Of a stretch of DNA of 64,000 bases, positions 30,808 to 44,227 are shown piece after piece (the first letter of the stretch is position 1; every line of letters begins with the position of its first letter). The notes under the pieces were generated by a model. That model saw only the letters and a list, made by a program, of their open reading frames with translations. It did no database searches and was not told where the DNA came from. Origin of the DNA: Orthonyx spaldingii (Eukaryota > Chordata > Aves > Passeriformes > Orthonychidae); NCBI GenBank assembly GCA_013397795.1, contig VZTJ01002455.1, positions 377,360-441,359 on the forward strand, given 5' to 3'. The translations under genes and the position numbers were made by a program.

Positions 30808-33800
30808 ATGAATTGGAATAAAGGTGGGCCTGGCACGAAGAGAGGCTTTGGGTTTGGTGGATTTGCCATCACACCTGGGAAGAAGGAGGAGCCCAAGCTG
30901 TCCCAGCAGTCCCACAGCGCTTTCGGCACCGCCGGCTCCTCGGCAGCGTTTGCCAAGTCGGGGCCTCCTCAGCTGCCTTCCTTCTACAAAATTGGGTCAA
31001 AGCGAGCAAATTTTGATGAGGAGAATGCGTGAGTACAGTTATTTCTTGTGTTTCTGTAGCTCTAGAGTTTAATGTTTCTATGTTTCCAAGGTCAGGGGGA
31101 GTATCTGTGATGCTTATATCTATAAATGCATAATAATGTAATTAGAACACTGTGAGATACACGGTAGCCCATGGAAGCTTTCCCCCTTCAGTTTCCCCTC
31201 TCTAGAACATACTTTATTCACTCTGTGATATTCTCAGAGGTGGAGCCAAGCAGGATAAAACTGAGTGTCTTTTGCACAGGAAAACATTGATCTCCACAGT
31301 TCTTTACTAACCCTTCTGTTGGCTGCATAAATGTATAAATAAGGCTGAGAAGTTTGGGTCTGACCTGATTGTGGCCTTCCAGTACCTGAAGGGAGCCTAC
31401 AAGAAAGATGGAGAGAGCCTCAGTTTCATGATATCTATTTGCCCTGCCATTACTTTGAACTAATAACACAAATAATTGTAAATAAATAAATCTCACTATC
31501 TTTTCTTGTTTCCACACTGGCTTTTATTGTTGATAATAATAAAAAACTTGACTCAACCAGAAGCTGTGAAAGACAGCACAGTGCTGTAAGCTCTGTGCTG
31601 ACTGGGCCATTGTTCATTTCTTTTCAGGTACTTTGAGGATGAAGAGGAAGATTCCAGCAATGTGGAATTGCCCTACATTCCTGCAGAGAATTCCCCCACT
31701 CGGCAGCAGTTCCATTCCAAGTCCGCAGACTCTGACAGCGATGATGATCCCCTGGAGGCATTCATGGCTGAAGTGGAGGCAAGACCCAGCTCAGGAAATG
31801 TTTATTCACTGCTGTGGCTGTGCCTGTGTGCACTGAGGGGCAGCAAATGTCACTCAGGGCTTTGACAGCTGCAGCCAAAATGCCACTTAACTTTGGTGTT
31901 TGTGTAGGATCGTGTTAGTTAGAACTCAGAAATGGATTAGATAGGCAGAGAGTGGATATGACTTACAATAACTTAACTATTTAACTGCTTTGAGGGTGTC
32001 AGAACAATACAACATAGAGCTCTGCTTGTGTCTGAACATCCAGCTAAGGTTTTGTGCATTTTTCACTACCTAAATGGAAATTGTTTGTATTTATCATTAG
32101 CTGTTTCTTAGCTACAGTTCTGTTATTAGCTGGATTCTGGAGGAATATGAGGAGTTTATTTTTTTCAACAACATTGTCACAAGCTTAGAGTGTATAAATT
32201 CAAAGATATTAGTAGGAGAATTTATTTAGCATAATCAGATATGGAGCAAGACAATGTTTAGTCCAAGAAGTGTTGTCTCTGTGACATAATGGTCTAATTA
32301 TGCAGGAATATTATTCCCTTCCATATTTTACCATCTTGGTCTTTTTAACATATGACAATTTTATGACCTGTTAGGATCAAGCTGCTCGAGACATGAAGAG
32401 GCTCGAAGATAAAGACAAAGAAAAAAAGAACGTTAAGTAAGTTCTCTTTTATCATTTCCATCCCTGCCTGTGTCTTGTATGGTGCTCAGAGAATTCCAGT
32501 GCATTTTGTTGATGCTGGTTGTTCATTAGACAGTACAGTACATACCTAATAAACATCATTGACCAGTGCATGACATCCTGTGGGTAACAGTTTGTGCTGT
32601 AAAAATGGAAAAATAGGGAAGAATCCACGGCAGCATCCTGTGGCAAACTGCAACACTGAGAGTTATCCCACGCCAGAAGCCTTTCTAGGCCACAGAAATT
32701 GGGGCAGCACGTTGTCCTCCTGCCACCTTCCAGATCAGCCTGGATAGTTCTTCTGCTTCCCACACCCTTGGAAAGATCAGGATGGTTTAGCTTAGAATTG
32801 CATTTATGTGAGCAAAATAACTCAGTGCTGCTGTACCTGAAGTGCTTTTGACTCTTCCAAACCTGGACTAGGTTTTTAGACATTAAAGGTGATAGATTAG
32901 GTAGCACGTGACGATTGGGGTACTAAATTTGGAGTTTAAAAACGGTTTAAATTTGTGCAGCTCATCTATTTGCTTTGACCAAGGAAAATAGTTGTGCTGT
33001 TGATTCTTGATAGAAATGTCAGCTCTGTTGGTAGGACTTACGTTGCATGGGGTTGATCAGATTATGCATGGTCCTGAAACAGAACACCGGATCCAAATCA
33101 CCACCTGGGGAAGTTCTGAACTGGATTTGCACTTCCTGCCTCATATTCCTCTTCAGTTATGGGACTTCTGTAGCATCAAGAGCTTAGACCAGGATGATCT
33201 TTGATGTGGCTTCTGCTGGGAAGACGGAGTCCTAATCTTTCAGTCTCAGTCCTAGAAGTAAAGAGAAGTCTTTGCAGGGTCACTGCTGTGGTTGGCACCA
33301 GCTGTGAAAACTCCATGGGTTGGGAATATAAATGTTGCTGAGTTGATAGTGTTGTGTCTTCCACGAAATCCGGAGCTCGGCACTAATCAAATGAAACAAT
33401 TGAGCTGAGTCTGTGGAACACTTGCAGGGAAGTTTTTTCTCCGCTTGTTTTTCCAGGGGTATTCGAGATGACATTGAAGAGGAAGATGACCAAGTGAGTT
33501 CCTATGCAGTCTTTCTATCTTCTTTTTGTTGTTTTGTTTTGTTTTTTTTACCTTCCCTCTCCAAACACATGTCTGCTGGGGACAAACAAAATTCCAGTAT
33601 CATGTGCAGTATCTGGACAATTCAGCGGGAAGCTGTAGTGGTTACCCTGCTGCCTCTACCCTCCTAGGTGTGTTAAGAAGAATATCAGACAATTCCATTC
33701 ATTGAAGAAGATTTTTTTCAGTTTGAACTTCAGCTTTCTGTACAGGTTTCTCAGAGTCTGAGGATCTTACAAATTGCAATTAGCACAATCAGCTCCAGGG

Positions 33801-36800
33801 CACACCAGGGAGAGGCTGTTGGACTGTGGAGGCTCCTGGCAGTGAAATGTGGGGTCTGTTAAGGGATCAGGTTTTTTGATCCCTGTTTTCAGAGAAGCTC
33901 CAGTTATCCTTGAGGTTTATAAGCATCACTGCAGCAGAAATAACAAAGAGAAAACACTTAATTTCAAAATGTACCTTACTAGTGAGTTGTAGTTACTAAC
34001 TGTTGTGTTACTGGCATTAATGCAGAGCTTGGCAGGGTTGTCTGACCTTGAGGCCTCTGCTTCCAGTGTGGTGAGTGTAGCTGTGCCAGAGTTTGAGCAG
34101 AGGTGACTTCACGCTTGGGGACAGCTGGTGTTCAAGTGTATTGTGTGCATAGCTCTGTGACTGAGGGATGATTGGCCAGGAAAATGGAAAAGCCAGATGA
34201 GTGTACACATGTATTTGTAATTGAGCCTTGCTTTACAAATCTGATCTTAAATATTTGCTTCAAGTCAAGTGAGACTGGTGTTTATGAGAAAGTCTTGGTG
34301 TGCCAGTGAGACACAAACATCTTTGTGAGCTGTGAGGATGGCAAGTGACAGGGTGACAGTGTCCTAACTTGGGCTTGTCTTCAAGGACTCTTCTGAAATA
34401 GTTTCTTTCACATTTGTTGTTGACTCTCTCAATGAAAAATAGATATATTTTCATTTCTTGAAGTCTAGTTAGGGGAAGTAAAGAAACTATCTTTGGCATA
34501 GGATGTTTAAAAAAGTCAGCATCATGTGCTTAGAAACAAGGTGTGTTCTGGTTAGAAACCTACAGCCTTTGCTTTGTTCATGTGGAAATGAGAACAGATC
34601 CTGTTGTTAAACATAACAAGACTTGGTAGAAGGAGTTGTTGAGCAGACACACAAGAGAAGTTTGTTTTTTAAGAGCATTTTGTGGTGGAGTTGTTTTCTT
34701 CATTTGTACTTCTTGTCCTTCGGGATGTATCTGTTGGTGTTCGTTAGAAGAATCAGTTCCAGTGACTGTAGTTCCATTTTTCCTCAAAAAAAAGTGGGTG
34801 TGAAAGCAAACAGCCACTTAGCACATACATCACCTCAACAAACAGCAGTGGTTTTGCATCCTGTGGTGTGTGAGTTTGCTGCTCTGTTTTGCTGCAGGAA
34901 GCCTATTTCCGCTACATGGCTGAGAACCCCACTGCTGGCGTGGTGCAGGAGGAGGAGGAGGACAACCTGGAGTACGACAGCGATGGGAACCCCATTGCAC
35001 CGTCCAAAAAAATCATTGATCCTCTTCCACCCATTGACCATTCAGAGGTAGGAGGGATTCTGTTCTGTTGGGTTTGAGGCATTCCAGAAAGCAGGAGCTG
35101 AGATAATATTTCAGTGCTTTCTTAGGTTAAGTCATATCAAAGGTCTTTGAAATGGCTTCATTTAGGCAAATGTTCTGGCAGACAAAGAAGTTCATTAAAA
35201 AAGGAATCTTGAGTCTGGACTAACTGAGTAATGAATTAATTACCTTGCAGATTGAATACCCACCGTTTGAGAAAAATTTCTATGATGAGCACGAGGAGAT
35301 CACCAGCCTGACCCCGCAGCAAGTGGTGGAGTTACGGCACAAGCTGAATCTCCGGGTGAGCTGCTCACCAAACTGCCCTCCAGCAGCTTTTCACTCCCTT
35401 TCATTTTCAGACTGTCTTAGTTTTAATGAAGGTTTTCACAGGGAACTCCATCTTTTGAATCCAAGCCTCTCAGACACCTTCAGTGACTTTGATTTCTTGG
35501 AAGTCTCCTATGGATTTGGGAAAGTGGGCAGTGAGGATTGCCACTTGGACTAAAGAACTCCAGAGCTAGGAGTTCAAACTGCAAATATTGTATGCAGAAA
35601 TCAGTTCCACACCATCTGTGATGTGTTGGTGGGGTGACCTTCTGTGAAGGGAATTATTTGGGGTAGAACACTAAGAAGGTAAAAACAATGTTTAGTAGCT
35701 CATGTTGGTTGATAGATAATCTAAATTTTTATACCTGAAAGTCTTATTTACACAACACATCTGGAACTTGCACCCAATTAAATTTAACTTCCACTCAAAA
35801 AGTACTGTTATTTTTCAGAGGCAGACAGACCCTTCTATTTTTTTTAACAGATTGCTCTTTGTTTTTCTCTCACTGTTCATGAACAAAGATCTTTTTCTCT
35901 TTCCAAGGTCTCCGGGGCTGCTCCTCCAAGGCCGGGCAGTAGTTTTGCTCATTTTGGGTTTGATGAGCAACTTATGCATCAGATTAGGAAATCTGAGTAT
36001 ACCCAACCCACTCCAATACAATGTCAGGTGAGTGTTGTTACTTCTCAGACTTGTAAAGAGAACTAAAAGAACGGATGCAAAGCTCCCTCATCCACATGAG
36101 GATGTGACAAATGCATTTCTAGTTGCCTACAGAGAGCTATGGGTTTTTCTAGAAAAATAGCTTTGATATTTTTTAAATAGAAGTTTTCCCACTTTTTTTT
36201 CTTGTTAAGTGACCACTGTAAATACATCCATATTCCTTTTTCACTGTTTTGTTTTGGTTTTTTTGTGAATGAAAACATTCAAGTGATGTCTCTTGCTTAT
36301 AGAAATGTATGAAAAGTTGGGTTTGTTTTTTTTTTAGAAGTTGTGTTTAAAATAACCATAGCAGTAGCTGAATAAAGAGCTATATATTGACAACTTTATT
36401 CCATGAAGAACTATGCAAACTAAAGGGATTCTACTGCAATGTTTTTAGCATTCTTAGAGCTGGACAAGATGCATTTGTGTACATATAAACATATCTTTGG
36501 GGTGCTGTGCTGTGCCCAAACATTGATTTCATACAGGCCACCAACAGTCCAACATGGTAATGGCTTCCAGCCCTTAAAACAAACACATTCAGAGCTGGAC
36601 TTGGCAATAAAACTGTGTAAACAATGACAAATTGTTGCTGTGAGTCCTCTACTGGGGGCTTTCCTCTTGTTACCTGAGTGTTCCTGTACTGGATGTGCTG
36701 CAGTGGGTGTGACGTGGGGTTGGAATCTCCTTCTTTTCAGGGTGTTCCAGTGGCACTAAGTGGCAGAGACATGATTGGGATAGCCAAGACTGGAAGTGGG

Positions 36801-39800
36801 AAAACAGCTGCCTTCATCTGGCCGATGCTGATCCACATCATGGACCAGAAGGAGCTGGAGCCAGGGGATGGTCCCATTGCAGTGATCGTCTGCCCAACCC
36901 GGGAGCTCTGCCAGCAGGTAGGTGTGGAGCATTCCTGTGTGTGCCAGCCACTCTGCTTGGAGAAGAAGGCAAAATTCTTGGCAAAAATTATCAGAGAACC
37001 TGAGGAAAGTATTTGAAAAAACCACTCTGTGCATGAGTAGCCTGGCTTCAGCTCACAGCTCTTTCCTACCCTTGTTTTCTTGAATGCTCATGACAAGTCT
37101 AAAGTTTTAAATTTTTGCACAGTGCTCCTATGTTAGTTTTAGGTATGAGGATGTTGTGGATGCATTGTGACAAGTTGTATGTGCAACAGGATAGAGCCTG
37201 CAGGTTAAATGATTGTTGGATGCCTAAATAGGTTTCTCAGGTTACTGGAAATTACCCACACGTGTCTAAGTATTCATCCCTGAGGAGCTGGGAATAATTT
37301 CATTAAGTTAGCAGCTGAAAAGCGCATTTGAGGAGCCGTGCTGCATTTCCAGGGTGGGGGTGTTGTCTCAGAGCTGCCTGAGGTGAGCTGTGCTGTGTTT
37401 GTGTCACTCCCTCAGATCCACTCCGAGTGCAAGCGCTTTGGCAAGGCCTACAACCTGCGCTCCGTGGCCGTGTACGGAGGAGGGAGCATGTGGGAGCAGG
37501 CCAAGGCCCTGCAGGAGGGCGCAGAGATCGTGGTCTGCACACCAGTAAGTGCCACCAACTGCAGGGCTTTGCACTGTTGGGCTTGAAAAAACGTTGTAAG
37601 GATCTGTTGCTATGAGGTGAATATTGACACTTAATTCTAGACTGAAGCCTTGAGGTGTTTTCTAAGTCTCTGGTAAGTCAGGATAAAGAGCAGCTACGTG
37701 GTTGTATACATTAATGTGTTTTTAAATATGCTTTAAAAACTTGGAGTTTTCTTCTTACTAGGGTCGTTTGATTGATCATGTGAAAAAGAAAGCTACAAAC
37801 CTTCAGAGAGTCACTTACCTTGTGTTTGATGAAGCTGACAGGATGTTTGATATGGGCTTTGGTACGTACTGAACCACAGTCACTGCTTTGGAAAGCAGTG
37901 GTGCCCAGTCCCAGCTTAGTGGGTCTGTAAAATTAAACACCGAGTGAGAAGCACTCATTCATTCTGTGGTTATGTGTTAAACAAAGCAATGAAACTGCAT
38001 TTTGACTTAATTTTACTAAATAATGAGCGCACAGGGTTGATTAGAGCATTTCTTCTCCTTTGCAGAATATCAGGTCAGATCAATCGCGAGCCACGTACGT
38101 CCTGACAGACAGAGTGAGTAAACAGTGAGTGTGGAGCAGAGCTTGGATTTCCAGTTCTGGACACAGCCACACCAGGAGACTTGTGCCAAAGTCCACTGGT
38201 GTTGTTCTCAGTGTGGGCTGTTGGGAGGGAGCAGTTGTGCCGTGTGGGCATTCAGCTCATCTCTCTGTAATCCCTCCACTGACTGCACTCAGAGCAAAGA
38301 TGATCAGCTGAATTCATGTTCATGTGCCTTGAAATCCAGTGTTCTGAGCTGCCATGAGAGAAAGTTCACAGCAGTGCCCCGTATTATCAACATTTCAGAT
38401 GCCATGAAATGTGTTTCCACTTTGGTATTCTGACAGTGGTTGGTAATTTCCATTAAAACCCAAAACACCTCAGCTTCAGCTCAGTGACACGCAGGAATCC
38501 AGGTCCTCCTTCCCAACATCTGTGCAGTGTTTTCAGAGTTCTGAAAGTTTCTGCTTGAAGGAGTTTGAACCCTGTTTCTCTTCCAGCCCTCTTGTTCAGT
38601 GCCACGTTCCGTAAGAAGATTGAGAAGCTGGCCCGGGACATTCTGATCGACCCAATCCGGGTCGTGCAAGGAGACATTGGAGAGGTAACTCCATGACACT
38701 TGTGAGACACTCAGAGCAAGGAATTGTTCTGTTTCTGTTCCCTGAAATTTCAGTTAAACTGCAAAAATCATCATTTATATTTAGTTTTAAATAATTTGTG
38801 CTTAGCAAAAATAGAAAGGTTTGTGGGTTTTTGTTTTTAGCTTATTGACCTTCTTTCTGCTAACAAATATTCCTGTAGTGGTGGGAGGTTTCATTAAGGA
38901 GTAAAACATTAATGCAGTGGTTTGGTTTTGTTGTTAGGCTGAATCAATGGATATATCTTTTAGCTTTGTCTCAAAAGCATAAACAAAGCCATTGCAACTT
39001 CTGCAAAGAAGGATTTGAAACTTAAAATCTCTTTCATCTGGTTTACATGGGAATGTTGATGCTGGACTTGCTTGACAGTGACAGCTGAACTGTCAGCAGG
39101 CTGGGATCCAGTAGGAAGCTGATGAAGTGAGCAGATGTAACTTGCTGGGAAGAAACTTTGCTAATAATGTATTGAAACTATTGAGAAATTTCACATGATG
39201 CCTTCGGAACTTTCTTCTTTTAACCAGTTCTCTGTATTTTTTATTTTTTACATCAGGTCCCTTTATAACAAAAAAGTGGCTGCTTGAAGCCCCTTCTCCC
39301 TGGGAAAACTTTTCCTTAATTTTGCTTGAGAAAAGCACCAGCTTTCCCAGCTCAATCACAGGGCATCTATTCACTGATCTAAACCATTACTGTGTAGTGG
39401 GAACATCATCCTTGAAATAACATTAAAATGTGTAAAACTTAAATCTTCCAGAGGAACTCGCAGGTAGTGCTGTGAGCCGTGCTGTGTTACCTGTGATGCA
39501 GAATTTGGGGAGTCTCTTTATTCCTCCCACCTCCTGACTCCGAGGACGTTTCTCCCCTCAGGCAAACGAAGATGTCACTCAGATTGTGGAGATTTTCCCC
39601 TCTGGGCCCAGCAAGTGGAACTGGCTGACGCGGCGCCTCGTGGAGTTCACGTCCTCCGGGAGCGTTCTCCTCTTCGTCACCAAGAAAGCCAACGCAGAGG
39701 AACTGGCCAACAACCTCAAGCAGGAGGATCACAACCTGGGGCTGCTCCATGGGGACATGGACCAGAGCGAGAGGAATAAAGTCATTTCGGAGTTTAAGAA

Positions 39801-42800
39801 AAAGGGGATCCCCATCCTGGTGGCTACTGACGTGGCAGGTACGTGGCTGTCTGGAGAGCAGCTCAGACAAGCTGTGGGTATCGGCAGAAGGGCAAACATG
39901 TTTCAGTGGAAGGCAGCCAGGTTGGCTTCTGCACCTGCAGGATGCTGTTCCAGGTGGTTTTCGGAACCATGGAACATCCTGAGCTGGAAGGGACCCACTG
40001 AGGTCATGGAGCCCAACTCCTGGCCCTGCACAGGCACCCCCAGGAGTCACACCATGTGCTTGTGCAGTACATGGCATTGGCAGGGGGGGTTATTTTCAGT
40101 CTCTTAATGATGCCTAAATCACAGTCTGACATATTTTTTAATATACAGAGAGAAGAGCAGCATCTTAAGGAAGTGGTTGCTGTTCATTCACCAGCTGCCA
40201 TTCCTTTTGCCTGCTGGACCAGAGCAGGGTGATACCCTGGCACCAGAGGGATTGCTGTGAGTTAACTGGGGATAATGACACTTCCCACCACGTTGCTGTT
40301 TCTTCCAGCTCGAGGGTTGGATATCCCTTCCATCAAGACTGTCATCAACTACGACGTGGCTCGGGACATCGACACCCACACGCACCGGATCGGCCGCACC
40401 GGCCGCGCGGGCGAGAAGGGCGTGGCCTACACCCTGCTGACCCCCAAGGACAGCAACTTCGCTGGGGACCTCGTCAGAAACCTCGAGGGTGCCAACCAAC
40501 ACGTCTCCAAAGAGCTGCTGGATCTGGCAATGCAGGTGTGAACCGGCAAAGCTCCTTGAGATGAAGAAGTTTCACTCCAGATGCAGCGCGAAATCAGCCA
40601 GCTCGCGTTGCTGGCTCCATCATGTGTTAGCAGTGAGCTTTTGGGGATCTGTCCTGGTTTAAAGTTAGGTTTCCTAGTGTTTTTAATGCCTTTAAAAGAA
40701 TCCATGAGGGTTTTGGAACGCAGTATGTGATCTATTTTGGGGCCAGGAACTGCCTAGGAGTTGAGGAGCTGTGATCTGCTGATGCCAGCAGAGCATTCCA
40801 GTGTCTCATTACAGTCAGATTTATGGCAGGCACCTGGGAGATGCAGCTTAGTTGAAAGCTAAACTAGAAAACAATTACAGGGACATTCCCTCTGTGAAAG
40901 GGTTGTTGCTTGATCATTCCACCTGCTTGGCAGTGCTCCCTGGCAGGTTTGCTATATATAGGTGTGACACGTAGCTGCAGCAACTGTGCTTGTGCCACTG
41001 AACTCATCAGCTCTTTAATTTCGTGTCTTTTGCTGCCTGTGTAGCTGCAAGAGAGCCCAGGCTTTTTGGTAACTCCCAAATTCAGAGATGGATTAGCAGG
41101 CCTGTGGCTACATTAGCAAGCAGCTTGGACAGCAGCTGCCAAAAGTCAATACTTTTTGTGACATACACAGGCAGCATTTTCAGAAGGGACAGAATGAGTG
41201 AGGCAGAGCTCCTCTGGCTGCCTTGAGAGGAGCACGTAGAAAATGTAGAAGCTGTGGAAACCAACTGACTTAGATTTGGAGAGACTGTAGGGCATAAATG
41301 GAGGTGCAGCCAGCTATTATTTAAACACCTGGAAAGAGAAGGTCTGGTTGGGCTGACATTGCCTGGCCACTGCTTGGTACAGAAAGTTTTGCTGGCAGAC
41401 CCTCATTGCTCCTTAGCCAAGCACTGGGCTAAATCAGTGAAACCAAAGTATGAGCAAGAGCAGAGCTGCCAAGTGATGGCATTGGAAATTGTGTTTATTC
41501 CTCGGTTTATTAGAATGCAAACCCCCAAAAGCTTAACATGGATGAGAGTTGAAGGCATAAAATTAGTTTTCATAGAAAGCATTTGTAACCCAAAGCATCA
41601 GACCCACAACTGTCTACAGCAGCTGTGTGGTTGAATGGAAAACAGTATTTATGTTTTTCTTTCTAAATGCTCAGCATCCTTTTTTTCTGAGCCTCATTAC
41701 ATGCATTTATGAAGCTTTTTATTCCCTGTGTTGAGAAACATTTGTCCTTTCGTTGCAGAATCCGTGGTTCCGGAAATCCCGATTTAAAGGAGGGAAAGGC
41801 AAGAAGCTGAACATTGGTGGTGGTGGCTTGGGGTACCGAGAACGCCCCGGGCTGGGCTCAGAAAATTCTGTAAGTAGAGGTGCTGAAGAGGTTGTTCACA
41901 GATTCTTGGAACTTTTTCACTTAGTATTGATTACTCTTTAATTTAAAAAATCTTGGTACTGGATTACAGTGTCTGCTCTTAAAGTTCTCATAGCTCAGCA
42001 TCTTTCAGAGTTAGGATCAGACATCTCAAGTGAAAGTCTCCTCTGCTGTTCTCCTCTTGTCAAGAGCTGCTTTTTTTTAGAGCCAGAGTGATCCAGAATG
42101 TTTGGAGATTCCTCATAAAATAGACTGTTGCTGTAAAATAAATGCTAATAAATTACTTCAAAAGCCATTTCCAGGCTGATTCTTGCAGAAAAAAAATGGA
42201 GCAAACTGTTTCAGGGCTCTCCAGAAGTCTGTCATCCGTAGTGGATGTATTTCCTGAGTGCAGGGACAGCACAGATTTGGGGAGTGGTTGAACTGAGTGT
42301 GTCTGTGTGGGATAAACCTCTGCAGTTGCCCTTTGTGTTTTTGCACAGGACCGTGGAAACAACAACAGTGTGATGAGCAACTACGAGGCCTACAAGCCAT
42401 CCACAGGGGCCATGGGGGACAGGCTGACAGCAATGAAAGCAGCTTTCCAGGTTGGTTCCATGCGTGGACTCCTTTTCTCCCCTGGAAGTGCAGCAGCCCT
42501 GTTATTCCCGGGAAGCTGAGCGTGGTGGTCGTGGCTGTGTCACTTGGAGCACACCCAGCATTGCAGTCACAAGTGGTGGAGTTAGGTGCAGGCTGGACTG
42601 AACATGTTTGCACGAGTTTGTCAGACTTTCCTTGTTTTCTGCTGCCTCTTTGCTCGTTTTCCTTTCTGGATTCTGCGCCTGATTCTGTTGAGGTTGCTTA
42701 GCAGCAATAGTGTAACTGCAATCAAAAGGGGAAACAGAAGCTCTTCCTCTTCAGTGTAAAAATTAACCCCACAAGGTGAGAATTCCCTTGTTGGTGTTCT

Positions 42801-44227
42801 GGCAGGAAGTGCCTGTTACTGTGTATCCATGAGCACAGCAGGAATGTCATTACTCCAGGACTGACTTTTTCTAGGAACTCTGTTTCCCCAACATCCAGGG
42901 CGGGCTTGTGAACGCACAATGACTCCGTGGGGCAGCGCAGAGCCAAACCTGCTCTCTTTTGTCTCTCCCTTTCCTGCAGTCCCAGTACAAGAGTCACTTT
43001 GTTGCTGCAAGTTTAAATAACCAAAAGACTGGGAGCTCCGCTGCTGGTGCCAGCGGCTGGACCAGCGCCGGGAGCCTGAACTCCGTCCCGACGAGTTCGG
43101 CGCAGCAAAACTCCGCCAACCCCGACAGCCCCATCGCGGCCACTGCGGCGGCAAAGGGCGTCCCGGGCTTCGCCAGCAGCGGGAACCTGAGCAGCGTCCC
43201 CCCCTTCCCGAGCCCCCCAGCACCGGCCTTCAACAGCACCAACGCCAGCGCCAGCAGCCGGGAAGGCGGCGTTGGGGGCGTTGTCAGAGAACGGTTCAAC
43301 GACAGCCGGAACACTCGGCACGGCGAGGCCCCGCGGCGTGGGGAGGGCGGGGGCCACGCAGGCGGCGGGGGCCATGCAGGGGGCGGTGGCCGTGTGGAAG
43401 GCGGTGGCCGCGGGGAGGGCGGTGGCCGCGGGGAGGGCGGTGGCCGTTTAGAGGGCGGTGGCCGTGGGGAGGGCGGTGGCCATGCAGGGGGCGGTGGCCG
43501 TGGGGAGGGCGGTGGCCGTGTGGAAGGCGGTGGCCGCGGGGAGGGCGGTGGCCGCTACAACGATGTCCAGCGCCATGGTGACGTCCAGCGCCACGGTGAC
43601 GTCCAACGTTACAATGACATCCAACGTTACAATGACGGCCAACGCTACAACGATGGCCAACGCTACAACGACGTTCAGCGCTATAACGACGGCCAACGCT
43701 ACAACGATGGCCAACGCTACAACGACGGCCAACGCTACAACGATGGCCAACGCTACAATGACGGCCAACGTTACAACGACGGCCAACGTTACAACGACGG
43801 CCAACGCTACAATGACGGCCAACGCTACAATGACGGCCAACGCTACAACGATGGTCAACGCTACAACGATGGCCAACGTTACAACGACGGCCAACGTTAC
43901 AACGATGGCCAACGCTACAATGACGTCCAGCGCCACGGCGATGTCCAGCGCTACAACGATGCCCAGCGCCACAGCGAAGGCAGCGGCCGCCAAGGCGACC
44001 CTTCCCGGCATGGTGACATCCACCGCCACGGCGAGGGCCGGCACTTCACCGACTTCCCCGGCGGCGGCAACCGCAACAACAGCGACAGCAGGAACAGCAC
44101 CGAAGGGAGGAACAGCGAGAGCAGGACCGGAGAGAACAGGAAGGATGCCAACAGCCGAGACAACAAGACAGATGGCTTTGCTGTGCCAGAGCCCCCAAAG
44201 CGGAAGAAGAGCCGGTGGGACAGTTAA
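30808..44227 (+). CDS. DDX42: DDX42 (SF3b125) DEAD-box RNA helicase
   Basis: Nuclear ATP-dependent RNA helicase that binds SF3B1 during U2 snRNP assembly. Seventeen coding exons: 30808-31028, 31628-31778, 32375-32436, 33457-33493, 34898-35047, 35251-35355, 35908-36027, 36741-36917, 37416-37544, 37762-37861, 38066-38113, 38587-38684, 39562-39838, 40309-40535, 41759-41869, 42349-42450 and 42980-44227. The phases all agree, giving 1120 residues against 938 in human. The acceptor before the start codon is at 30790-30791. Motif I AKTGSGKT is at 297-304, DEAD at 407-410, SAT at 438-440, and HRIGRTGR at 584-591. The N-terminal SF3B1-binding part is strongly conserved. The intron after 31778 has a GC donor (GAG|GCAAGA). 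The extra length comes from two 18-bp arrays in the last exon, encoding residues 828-896 and 897-1034, followed by the conserved tail KRKKSRWDS. The gene is head-to-head with CCDC47. Confidence 0.97.
39955..40085 (-). repeat. CR1 LINE 3' end, inverted, in DDX42 intron
   Basis: 'gaacatcctgagctggaagg' followed by 'gacccactgaggtcatggag' and 'cccaactcctggccctgcac' is the reverse complement of the CR1 3' end type seen at the left edge of the window. It lies in the intron between the exons at 39838 and 40309. Confidence 0.85.
43346..43552 (+). repeat. DDX42: 18-bp minisatellite encoding GGG-R/H-x-x hexads
   Basis: Eleven in-frame 18-bp units (43346-43543) plus a GGG remnant. They encode hexads of the form GGGRGE, GGGRVE, GGGRLE or GGGHAG (DDX42 residues 828-896). 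The region is G-rich on the coding strand, with several G3 runs that could form a quadruplex. It directly abuts the RYNDGQ array, keeping the same 18-bp period and frame. Confidence 0.95.
43553..43966 (+). repeat. DDX42: 18-bp minisatellite, 23 units, encoding RYNDGQ hexapeptides
   Basis: Twenty-three exact-length 18-bp units in the DDX42 reading frame. Fifteen encode RYNDGQ (13 consecutive, 43679-43912); three encode RYNDVQ; one each encodes RYNDIQ and RYNDAQ; three encode RHGDVQ. Among the 15 RYNDGQ units, every nucleotide difference is a C/T change at a third codon position (Arg, Tyr, Asn, Asp or Gly codon). Human DDX42 has a looser His/Gly/Asp-rich tail in the same place. The array is also open in other frames, which is a by-product of its 18-bp period. 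Confidence 0.97.
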
